Positions 9,884 to 21,800 of a DNA stretch of 64,000 bases are shown here, one piece after another. Origin of the DNA: Notamacropus eugenii (lineage: Eukaryota > Chordata > Mammalia > Diprotodontia > Macropodidae); contig NC_092879.1 in the NCBI RefSeq assembly GCF_028372415.1, forward strand, positions 92,721,741 to 92,785,740, given 5' to 3'. How positions within the stretch are numbered: the stretch's first letter is position 1; every line of letters begins with the position of its first letter. The position numbers and the translations under genes were made by a program. Below the pieces are notes generated by a model. It saw nothing but the letters and a program-made list of their open reading frames with translations. It did not search any database and had not been told where the DNA came from.

Positions 9884-12800
9884 AAGCGCAGACATTCCAC
9901 ATAGACAAAGCTATGATTCACCGGGAGAGCCCTGCTATAGCCGCCCCCCTCTGGATTCCTGGGGGGTCAGTAAACAGGGTGACAGGGGCTGCCTGCTCTC
10001 GCCTCCCAGCCCACCAGCCCACCCTCCTGTTGAGGGCAAATCCACCTCCCTCGATTAAGGCCAGTGCTCTGTCGGGTCTCTGCCTGGCGGCAGCAAGTGA
10101 AATAAAGACATTAATGCCAGGGCCCATGGAGCTGCTCCTGCCCGAGCCTGCTGAGGAACCCCTACCCAGCACAGGTAGGATCCCTCTGTGGTGGGAGGGA
10201 AGAAAGGTGAGGGTAGGGGGGAAATTTCCCAGGTTGCACCTAAGTTCTCTCTCCTTCCCTGGTCCTCTCTGGGCCACCTTCTAGGTCTTGCTGGTGCTGG
10301 AGAGGGACATGGAGCCCCTGGCCTCCTTCTCCAGTTGCATCCATGTTTGGGTCTGTTTGGTTGCCACCCTGTGCCAGGGTCCTTGGAGATGGGGACAAAG
10401 ATGTTGCCAAGTCCTTGCTCATCCCAGGGCCAGGGACTGACAGGGGTCATGACATCAGGTGTAATATCTAAACCTCAGTTTCCCAAACTGCTTAAGGGTG
10501 GGTAAGGGGAGAAGGAGAGCTGTTCCAGAGCTCCCCAGGGTAGCCTAAGTTTGCAGAGAGGCAGCATGTTTGGCCACCCTGGCAGGGTGACCTGGGTTCA
10601 AGTCCTGCCTTCACTATAGACTTCACTATATACTAGCCAGGTATGACTCTCAGTGCCCTGGGCACCTCTTAAAGACTTGAAGTTCCTTCTGCCAGTGAAA
10701 TGCCAAGGTCAGACATTCTTCATGCAGGGGGTCTCGGCACAGTCCTGGGCTTTTTCTGCTCTCCCCTTTTGGGGCCTCTGCTGCCCACCCAGGTGGAGAG
10801 TGATGATCTTGCCACCAATGAGGCAAGATCCTGGCCGAGAACAGAGCTCCCTCGTGCCACAAGTGAGGGGTTAGACTACAAGATGAACCCTAAGTGCCAC
10901 AAACCAGGCTGAAGCTGAGCCTCTCTTCTCTGGACATAGTGGTGTGTCCTCAGCTGCTTATGTGGCTTGGTGTCTGTGCCTTTGTCCAGGTTAGAGCCAC
11001 AACTGGGGCTTTTCAGGATGGCACAGGACCCACCTGTGTGAGGCAGCAAGTCCTGAATGGTGCCATCGGGCCCTTGGATGCTCCAGCCATGAATCTGTGT
11101 TGGAATGAAATAAAAAAGAAGTCCCACAACCTCCGGTAAGCCCAACATAGCACAGCACCAACACGGCCCTGACAGCTGACACCGACATGCCCCGTCAAGG
11201 CTGAAATGGCCCTAGGTCTGCTGGCACTTCCCACTTGTACCCTCCCTTTAGCTCAGGGCCAGCTCCTTTCCAGTCCTCTGACTCCCAGGGGCCCTTGGGC
11301 CTCCTTTGCCCCAGTGATCCCCCTTTCTCCTTCCTCTCTCCTTTCCCTCTGCCATCTTTCCTGCCATCTATAGACTGGGAAATAAAGGACCTGGGTTTAG
11401 TCTCAAATGTGTTCACTTCCTGTATGACTTCAGGGAGTTTGTTTCCTCATTTGTTGCAAAATAAAGAAAAATGGATGGTCACTATGCTGCCTCCTCACTG
11501 GGTTGTTGGATCTGAAAGAGAAGCCCTGACCTCCCCTTCTCTCCTTCTGACTGGCCCAGGCCAGGGCCTTGTTTTCTTCCCTCCTCCCTGTCCTAAGGCA
11601 GTGTCCAAGCGGCAGGTCTCTGAGACTTGAAGGGGGTTTGGCAGGCCTGTGTGCCCTCCATCCTGGGGCTGGCCTCTAGCTTTCTACAGTGTGCCTAGAG
11701 GCAGGCTGAGATCCCTCCCAGAAGCCTCAGTCTCCCTCCCTCCCTCAGCACGAGAGTCCCTCTCCCAGTCCCTATCTGGCTTGCTTGACCTGGCCTGGCC
11801 TGGGGAACTCCTAACCTATTTTGGGGCATCTCTGATCATTAACAAAGGACCAGGACAAGACTGGACTTGTTATGTCCTTGGTATAGGGTGATGGTGTGCT
11901 CTGCAACTTCTAATCTTGGAGAGGTGTGGGGGGCACCAAGAGATTGGACACAGGCCAGGCCATACTGCTAATTCAAGTGGACCCTCTGAAACTTTGACCT
12001 AGTTGAAGTTCTGCCCCTATTTCCCTACTCAAAGGCAGGATGTCTTAGTAGAGCACAGGCCAAGGTCATCCAACTGAATTGGTGGAACCTTCCTGAGGTG
12101 GGTAAGTAAATTATGGGCCATTGATGGTCCTTCTGGCCTACTACCTGCAGGGCTCGATTTGAGGCCTTCTCAGATCCCAGTGGGAAGCTGCAGCCCCCTC
12201 TTCAAGAGATCATTGACTGGCTCAGCCAGAAAGATGAGGAACTGTCTGCTCAGCTACCACTCCAGGGGGCCTTGGCCCTGGTACAGAAGGAAAAGGAGAC
12301 TCACTCGGTAGGTCAACAATTCCAGAGGGTCTGGGAGGGCCATGACACCAGCCTGCTCCTGCCACAGGAGAACTTCCAGTCTCTGCTCAGAGACCTCCCC
12401 CCACAGGGAACTTACCCCTTTCATTCCTGGCTAGCTCTGATTGCTTTATATTATGCTAAAATACATATTTGTGCATTGAGGACCTGATAGGCCTACTTTG
12501 ACCCTCCAAGGCCAAGCAAGACAAGTCCAGTCCTCTTTCCTCAAGACAATCCTTCAAATGTTTGAAGATAATATCCAGAGCCCTTCTAAATCTGCCTGTG
12601 TCTGAGTCCCACTTCCTTCAGTTTTTCCTAACTACTTTTGATTTGAGTTCTGAAAATTCCCTGTGAGACCCGTACATTTCAGGAGGAAGGTCCCAAGGCC
12701 AACTAGGTCATATTGCTCACTGGTGTGGGGCCTGAGGAAGCCACCTCACTAGCACTCATGGGAGGCTCCCGGGAGGATGGGTGCTCAGGGTTCTTGGGAA

Positions 12801-15800
12801 GAGTGGGGAGCAGGCCTTGAGGGCACCTGGGGACTCTCACTCTCCCTGTTCTTCACAGGCTTTTATGGAAGAGGTCAAGTCCCGAGGTCCCTACATCTAC
12901 TCTGTACTCGAGTCAGCTCAGGCCTTCCTCTCCCAGCACCCGTTTGAGGAACTAGAAGAACCCCATTGTGAGAACAAAGGTGGGCACCTTCTACTCAGCA
13001 TTTCTTATTGCCACCCCCACCTTCTCAGCACTGATGCCAAGCTCAGCTATCCCAGTAGGGGAGATTCAGGGCTGGGGAATGCAGGAACAGGCAAGGAAGA
13101 CCACTTAGTGGCCCTAGGGCCCTATGTGGAAACACTCTCACTGTTCTAGGAATGGTTGCTCTCTCATTGGATCTCAAAACACTCTGGTGCTATTAGATGC
13201 TTTTCCCCGCTTTGGTTGGGGAGGACTCCCAGTGTGGAAATGCCTCCCTCCAGTACAGGTATACATCTGGGGCTATAATCTGTAGCTCCAGGCCTTCTCA
13301 TTCTATATGTGTCCTGTCTGGATTTTGGTGCTATTCCTTTATGTACGTTTCCCCCCTGCTACTCAGCCTAGATTCCAAGCTTCTGTAGCAGAGATTGCGA
13401 CCTCTTAATGTTTATCACTCCCAGGCTTCCAGCGTTGCCTCGGAAGCCTAGGGAGAGGGACTGGCCCAGTGATTTCCTGGGTATAGCCAACTCCCGGGTA
13501 AAGAAACCCTTTCTACTGGTGCAGATTGGCACCTTCTTTGCAGCAGTCTTCTCCAGTTTTCTGGGAGCCCTGAGAAGGTGAAGAAGTCTTTGACCAGGGT
13601 CCCACAGCCAATGTGTATCCAAAGTAGGACTTGAACCCGGGGCTTCCTGATTATGAAACCAGATGTCTTCTAGAGTTCATGTCTGGTACTGCCTTGATGC
13701 TGTGATGAGAACTATTATGTCGTTGGAAAGCCTGTGATGTTACATGTCAAGGGGCACTCAAGAGCCTAAAAAATGACACAGAACAGCTCACCTCGGGCTC
13801 TTTGGGGTGATCCTGGTGACTTCTGACTTCTCCCCTTCTCAGGCTGCTCATTCTCAGTCTAGATCCTCTGAGGCCTGGGCCCCAGTAGCCTGGTCTGATT
13901 GGGGGAGGTCCCTGACAGATAGTCAACAGCCTCAGGGATCCTTTGCTCTTAGGCCCCTAGGGATTGAGGTGTACAGACCACGGCCAGCCTTCAAGGAAGT
14001 CCTTAACGGCCAGCGACTGTCACTGTCCCGCATTATTCCCAGCTTAGTGGGGGCATGTACACATACACACAGAGTAACTTGTGCCTTCAATATAATGGAA
14101 GAGGGAGGGAAAGGCAGGCTTGGGTCAGGGTGGGACTTGGTCTTAGCCTCCCAGAGTTTGCTTCTAGGTCCCGCTCAGGAGTGAATGCAGGAAGCTGGAG
14201 GCTTTTGTAGAGGATCTCCTGAGCCAGGGTGACCTGTGGCTCCATTCTTTGGATTGATGTCACATTTCAAAGGCCCACCCCCACCCTGCCACTAGGAGAG
14301 GGAGCTGCCCCCTTTGGCTCCTCCCTGTCACCGTACCTCCCTTTGATACTCTGGCTGTCACCCCTGACCTTCCTTGGCAGATGCTTCCCCCAGACAGAAG
14401 ATCCAGAACCTCAGCCGCTTTGTGTGGAAGCAGGCGACTGTGGCCAGTGAGCTGTGGGAGAAGCTGACGGCCCGCTGTGTGGATCAACATCGCCACATTG
14501 AGCGTACCTTGGAGCAGCTACTAGAGATCCATGGAGCCATGGGGGAGCTGGGGAATGCCCTGACCCAGGCTGAGGGCATCCGGGCTACCTGGGAGCCCAT
14601 TGGGGACCTCTTCATCGACTCCCTGCCAGAGCATATCCAGGCCATTAAGGTACAAGGGTCCTGCACCCATTGGGTGTTTGCCATCAGTCTAGGGCTGATA
14701 GTCTCCTCAGACTCTGCTGTACCACTGTTAGCCTGGACTCTACCAGGGACTGAGGGAATTACTGGGCACAAGGGGCTGGTTTCAGGTTCTGAGGGTATCA
14801 TGGGGCACAGGAGGCTGATTTTGGGCTCTGAGGGCACTGGGGACTGGCTTCATGCTCCGAGGGCGTTGCTGGGCACAGGGCACAGGCTTTGGGTTCCTGC
14901 AGTGTTTCCAGGGTGTCAAAGTAGAGAGGTTCAGAGCAGTGGGTAAGGGCACTCATCCATGGGCTTGTCTGCTCACATTGGATGACTTCATGAGGGGGTC
15001 AAGATGGACCCTAGCCCCTGGATGAAGAAGGGGGAGTATAGAGGAGTGACCACTGTGTCCCTGGCCCCTGTAGCTGTTCATAGAGGAACTGTCCCCAGTG
15101 AAGGAGGGAGTGAAGCTGGCCAATGAGCTAGCTCACCAGTTGGCCATCTCTGATGTGCACCTCTCCATGGAGAACTCCCGAGCCCTGGAGCAAATCAATA
15201 CCCGCTGGAAACAGCTGCAGGTAGGAGTCACACCTGGCAGCAAACTGGAGGGAGGGTCTCATGAGGTGAATGGGGAAAGTCTGAGAGCCCCAAACTCTCT
15301 AAGAGGGCTAAGGAAAAGGGTGGCTCCCAGGGGACCATGGGCTTTGTAGCTGCAGGGCTCCCACCTCAGAGGGCTGGGGAGGGACTGGGGCCCAGTTTGA
15401 GGAGCACAGGGGAGGCCAGTCCAGGAAGAGGTTAACGGATGATTCCAGGGCATCCAGAAATCTCTTGAGCTCTGGATTCAACTTCATTCTTGCTTACTTT
15501 CCCACAGGCTTCAGTGAACGAACGACTCAAACAGCTCCAGGATGCCCACCGGGACTTTGGACCAGGGTCCCAGCACTTCCTGTCCAGTGCGTGAGCCAAG
15601 ATGGGCAAGGCTTAGCAGAGCATCCCTAAGCCTTAGTCCAATGCAAGTTTGAAGAGTCCCCCTTAGTCTCTAGGGAGCCTTCAGGGAGCCCAGAAACCCT
15701 GTGAAGGGTTGGGGGGTAGGGAGAGAGGCCCCCATCACTGAGACCTGTCTCTGAATTGGCCACTTGGGCTCAGGCCAGCCTCAGGCTCTGAGACCTAAGC

Positions 15801-18800
15801 AGGAGAGAGCTGTAGGGAGAGGGACCTTCTAAAGTCCCCAAGGCCCTGTCTCCTGAGTGTCTCACCGGAGAAATGAAGGAAGCTCAGTTTCTCTGACCTG
15901 CTGCTGTTCACATAGATGCTCTGTTACCCATAAGGTCCTGGGATTGTGAGATTGTTCAAGGCTAGAGATGGAGTGGCACATGAAATCCTTAAAGGCTGCT
16001 GATAAAGCTGGTAGTCATGGGGTACAGGGAGCGCTCCCATTCCACCAGCCAGAAACAGTGTGCCCTAACCCAGTGCTGGGAGCACCAGGGGCTCTCCATT
16101 GGCCACCTGAGACAGCCAGCTGTGGATTGTTGTCCATCCTTGGCGCCTCTGTGGCACGTGGGAGGCGGAGGTGTGAATCCAATGCCTTTGTCTCCAGGCA
16201 GAGCTTTCTTGTCTCTGCCAAGGCCCCCCAGTTGGCTGCTTGGTGCCCATGGGTGGGAGGGTGGGGGGCACGCAGAGCCAGTTTGCATTCTCTTTCTCTT
16301 TTCACTCACCAGGCTCTGTGCAGGTCCCCTGGGAAAGAGCAATTTCACCCAATAAAGTGCCCTACTACATCAAGTGAGTGCGTGTGTGTGTATGTGTGTG
16401 TCTCCCTGTATGTGTGTATCTCCCTGTGTGTATGTGTGTGTCTCCCTGTGCTGGCTGCCAGTTCCCTGCTGTCTGCTTTCACCCTCTCCATTTCCCTTCA
16501 CATTCATCATCAGGGCCCTGGACGCTATTGTAGAAGTTCCTGAATTTCCCCTTGTATGTCCATGTGCACATATGTGTGTAGATGGGGGGAGGGGGAGAAC
16601 ATGTGAGCAAAGCCTGATGTGAATGAGGCTTGGGCCCTTCTGTTTCGTAGCCATCAGGCTCAAACCACGTGCTGGGACCACCCCAAGATGACTGAGTTGT
16701 ACCAAACGCTGGGTAAGAATATGAATGTGGAGGTGGGAGGCCCCACAGCTGCCTCAGCCCTCAAGGACACCAGGCTTTGGGGAGATCCTTGCCCCTTCCT
16801 TCCTCAGTTTCCTATCCAAGCCAAGGGTCATCATTTGGCCCTAGGGATGTTTCTGTATGAAAGGCTCAGAATTGGAGATTTAGAGTCTGCCCTATTCACA
16901 ACGGCCTTGTCCCCGTCTAAACCATGATGATTTCAACTCTCGTTGTCCTGTGTCTGGCCCCAGAGAGGTCTCTTTTTTCTCTTAATAGCTGACCTGAACA
17001 ACATCAAATTCTCAGCTTATCGGACAGCTATGAAACTCCGTCGTGTCCAGAAGGCCCTACGCTGTATGTCTCCAGCCCCACCTCCCTTACAGCCTTTGAG
17101 CCCCTCCCACTGACTTTCAGTCCACCCTGGTCAGAGTTCACTGGTTTATGGGGGTGGGATTGGTGGAGGGATGAGCCCTGTCCAAAGGCTGGGAGGGGTT
17201 TGGCATATGAACCAAAGCCAAAGCCAGAGCTAACATCTTCCTGGCTCCCTTGGGTGGCCAGGAGAGTGGAGGGAAATGCTAGGGCTACATGGCCCTAGGT
17301 TGGCCAGGCCTGGTCTCCTAAGGTAGGGCAGAATGAGCTCCTCCCAGCTAGGCTTCTGGGGCTGATATCCATGGATTTAGGAGAAGATACCAATACAAGC
17401 GAGGTTGAGGAGAGGGCTTCTTCACCCTGAGGCTCACTGAGACCTAGAGTAGGAGGAGCAGCTTTATAGATGTGGCATACTGGAAGTAGGCAAGGCTTGC
17501 ATCCACAGTGCTGGGTTCATGCTTAGATGGTTTCTTTTATCTCCTTGCCTCGTCCCTGGACGTCTGATATTGGCATAACTTCCCTGCAGTGGACCTGGTA
17601 ACTCTGAATACAGCTTTGGAGATCTTCAATGAGCATGAGCTGCAGCCCAGTGAACACGTGATGGATGTGGTCGAGGTCATCCACTGCCTGACGGCCCTGT
17701 ATGAGCGGCTGGAGGAGGAGAGGGGCATCTTGGTGAACGTGCCTCTGTGTGTGGACATGAGCCTCAACTGGCTTCTCAATGTGTTTGACAGGTAAGCCAG
17801 GATGACCCCGTGTGCACCTGGGGAATGGGGCCTCATCGGCACCTAGGGCCCTGCACCCCCAGCACTCAAACTCTTTCTCTTTCATCTCCCAGTGGGCGCA
17901 GTGGAAAGATGCGAGCCCTGTCTTTTAAAACTGGCATTGCCTGCTTGTGTGGAACAGAAGTGAAAGAGAAATTTCAGTGTGAGTTCCATTCTGAAAGTGG
18001 GAAGAGGGCATGGCGGGCATTGGGCAGACACAGAGGGTTGGTTCCTCAGCTGGTCTTGAGAGCTGCCTTGGAAGGCTGCCAGGGTCTAGACATTGGAGAA
18101 CATCAGAGACCCAGCCACCCTTTAGGTGCTTCCAGTGGGACTACCGAGGGGGCCTGGCCCAGAGCCCAGTTGGCTTCCAGGGTCAAACCAGTTTGACCCA
18201 GATTAAAGCAGATGTGGAGAAGAGGAGGGAGAGACTTTAGCTCTTTCTCTACTGGCCCCCATGTGGTCGATGATGCAGGAAGCTCCCAGTGAGTCCATTA
18301 TCTTGGAGTTATCTTCTGCTTTATTGGTTGAGTGGATAGAGCATTTGCCTTGAGGTCAGGAAGACCTCAGTTTCAGTCTTGCCTCTCCTACCTCCTGTCA
18401 GCTGTATGACCCTGAGCAAGTCATTTACCTTGCTTGAGCTTCAGTTTCCTCATCCGTAAAATGGGGATAAGAACAGGATCCAGGAATTTATGTTTGATTT
18501 GATAGATAGTAGGGAGCCAGAGAAGGGTTCTGAGTAAAGGGAGGGCCTCTGTCTAAATGGATTGAAGAGAGAACAGTAGCAGGGGACCAATGAGGAGGCT
18601 TCTGTCCTAGTGTGTGTGTGTGGGGGAACCCCAGAATCGCCACCATCCACCCCTGCCTGAAGCCAATCTGTCAGTGTCATGTGCCCTCTGAGTGGCTGCC
18701 TAGCCTCAGTGGGAAAGGGAAGTGCCTGCCCCCATTGGAACACCTGTCATTGTTGAGACTGCATCCTCTCTAGTGCTGCTGGAATGGCCTGTAGGCAACC

Positions 18801-21800
18801 CTCCCTCAGTTCTCTCTTCTCCAGGCACAACACTCCTGGATCCTTTAACCAGTCCTCATACGCCATGGACCCAAAACCCTCCCCCATCATCACCATCTTC
18901 TGGGTTTTCTTCAGCTGTGTGTCTGCTAGTACTCCCCTTCCCCTTCCCCCAAATCTCTCACCCTTTCTCTGGTCATCTCTCTCGGGCCTGATTCTGCCCC
19001 ATCACTCAGGGACAATATGCTGTCAGTGCTTTTGATCATAACTAGGCCAAGTTTTGTACAGGGTTTTGTACCAGGGTGCCAACATTTAGAGGGTGGCTGC
19101 TGCATTTCTACTTCTTCAGCAAGAGAAACAATTGAACTTAGTTTCAAGTTAGCAAGACCATTCTAGATGAAGTAAGCCAGCCTTGCCCAGCTCCCTGGCC
19201 TGGCAGCCGGAACGCCAGACTCAGTTTTGATCTTTGCTGTCTCCCCTCCATTGCACAGTGCCCCAGGCTCCAAGGCTTTCCCTGAGGTATCTTCTCCCAA
19301 CACATGACCCCTGACTGAACCCATCTTAAAAAGTGGATCTTTCAGGGCCTCCAGTCACATGGGTGCTGTTTTGCTCTTTCCTCCTGGGTGGTTGTCCTGC
19401 AGACCTCTTCAGCCAGGTGGCTACCTCGGGCAGCCAGTGTGACCAGCGTCACCTGGGTGTTCTGCTTCATGAGGCCATCCAGGTGCCTCGCCAGCTGGGA
19501 GAAGTGGCAGCCTTTGGGGGGAGCAACGTGGAGCCCAGTGTCCGCAGCTGCTTCCGCTTCGTGAGTACGGGTGGGCTCCTGGGGGTTGGGAAGAGCAAGG
19601 CGGGCAGAGTGGGAGCCTCTGGGGGAGGGATCCCCCAAGGCTTACCTTGGGTCTCAGCCCTTCTGTGGCATTTCACCAGAGCACTGGGAAGCCAGTTATC
19701 GAAGCTGCTCAGTTTCTGGAGTGGGCCAACCTGGAACCGCAGTCCATGGTGTGGCTGGCCGTGCTGCACCGAGTGACCATCGCAGAGCAGGTGAAGCACC
19801 AGACCAAGTGCTCCATCTGCCGGCAGTGCCCCATCAAAGGCTTCAGGTAGGGGCACCTCTCACCTTTCCACCTGGGCAGTGACATCAGCAGGGCGGGCTG
19901 TGGGTGGTATCCCCACATACATATGGTGAAACTGAGGCACACAGATCTCTGATTTGCCCCGAATCAGATAGCCAGTAAGTGTCTGAGACAGAGTCGGAAG
20001 CCAGGCATCCTGAGGCCTAGTCCAAGGTTATTTCTAGCTCCTCTTTAGCCAGGCCTCAGAGCCAGACAGAAGTTGCAACCAGGCCCAGGATATGACAGGT
20101 ACACTGGTTGGCAAAACCTATCCCCCACACCAAATGTAGAAATAGGTGCTGGGCACTGCCAAGAAGCCCAGGGGAGCTCCATGTGACTTAGTGAAACCAT
20201 CATGGCTGCCTTTGGTTTGGCAAGACAGACCCTAAGCTCCTGGAGGGCAGACCCTTTCCCTTTGATCTATGCCCCCAACACCTGGGCCAGTGGCTGGCAT
20301 ATAGTAGGCATTTAAACCCTTGTTGAAGTGAATTGAAGCCTTTGGGAGGCTCTTCTCCAAGGGGCAGGCCCAGGTTCATTACAGCCCTCTTGTCATCCTC
20401 CTTTCCCCCAAGGTACCGGAGTCTTAAGCAGTTCAACGTGGACATCTGCCAGACTTGCTTCCTGACAGGCAGGGCCAGTAAAGGAAACAAGCTCCATTAC
20501 CCCATCATGGAGTATTACACACCGGTAAGGGGGGAAGCCCTGGTGCTACCATCACTGCCCAGCATGCTCAGCCTGCACAGAACTGAGCACAGCCAGGTCC
20601 GCTTCGACCTCAGTTCCTTTCAGAGCCCCACTGGCTGCGTGGGCCCCAGGGTGCATTTGGTTTTCGGCTGAAACTCTTCATAGCCCAAACTTGGCACTGC
20701 CTCTGGTCCCATCGACAGAATTTCAATGAACTTCTCTCTCTGTTCTGGGCATCCAACTGCTTCTCCCCTCACTCTGACTCATGCTCATGCACACATGTAC
20801 ACACATATGTGCACCCACACACATGCACACGTGCACCCACACACACGCGTGCACATACATACACATACGCAGCTCCCCTTTTCCTTCAGCTTCCTTCATG
20901 CCTTTCTTTTCCTATGGATTCTCTGAACTGCAGAATTTCTGAGCTGAAAGGAGGCCCTCAGCCCCCTGAGCTACCTCTCTCCCCAACGTCCTGGACAAGT
21001 CATCCAGGCTCTACTTGAAGATTCCTCTCCTTCCCAAGGCAGCCCACTGCACCCTGGGACAGCTGTCATTGCTAAGAAATTTCAAAATCTGCCTCTTTAC
21101 CACTTCCCCCCATGGCTCCCCTCATTCTACCCTTTGGGGCCAAACAGAAGGAGCAAGGCTGATCACCTTTGACAGGACAGCCTTTCTCTCCGTTCTCCGT
21201 TGAACCCTTCCCCATCTTGGCTGCCATCCACTGGACCCTCTTCAGTGGCCTTTGCAAACCTGGTTTGCTCGGGCAGGGGAAGAGTGGAGGGTGCCTTGCT
21301 CCTGGCAGCTTTGCCATCCCAGGGCAGCGCTGGTTCATGGTCCTCTCTAGAACCTTCAGATCCTTTTCACACAAGCTGCTATCTGGCCCGGCCACTCCCA
21401 TCCTGTGCTTGGGGATTGGTTTTTAGCTGAAGTGCAAGGATTTCCATTTGCCCTTATTGACTTCTATTTTGTTCCATTTAGCCCAATGCTCTCGACAGGG
21501 CAGCTGGGTGGTGCCATAGTGCATAGAGCACCAGGTTGTGAGTTCAAATCTGACTTCAGACACTAGTTGAGCGCCCCTGGGTGACTCACTTTGTGAGTTC
21601 AAATCTGACTTCAGACACTAGTTGAGCGCCCCTGGGTGACTCACTTTGCCCTGTTTATCTCAGTTTGTTCATTGATAAAAAATGGGCTGGGGAAGGAAAT
21701 GAGAAACTGCTCCAGTATGTTTGCCAAGAAAACCCCACTGCTCCAGTATGTTTGCCAAGAAAACCCCGAAAGGGGTCACAGAGAGGCAGAACAAGTGAGC

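Noticed and set aside
10126-10174. ATG-led segment ending at a good donor as an alternative DRP2 coding first exon
   Set aside because: Joined to exon 2 it gives an immediate stop codon, because it ends in phase 1 and exon 2 begins with GTTAG.
9537-10284. Long open frames on both strands around the GA microsatellite
   Set aside because: They consist of Arg/Glu or Ser/Leu repeats produced by the (GA)n tract and have no conserved protein character.
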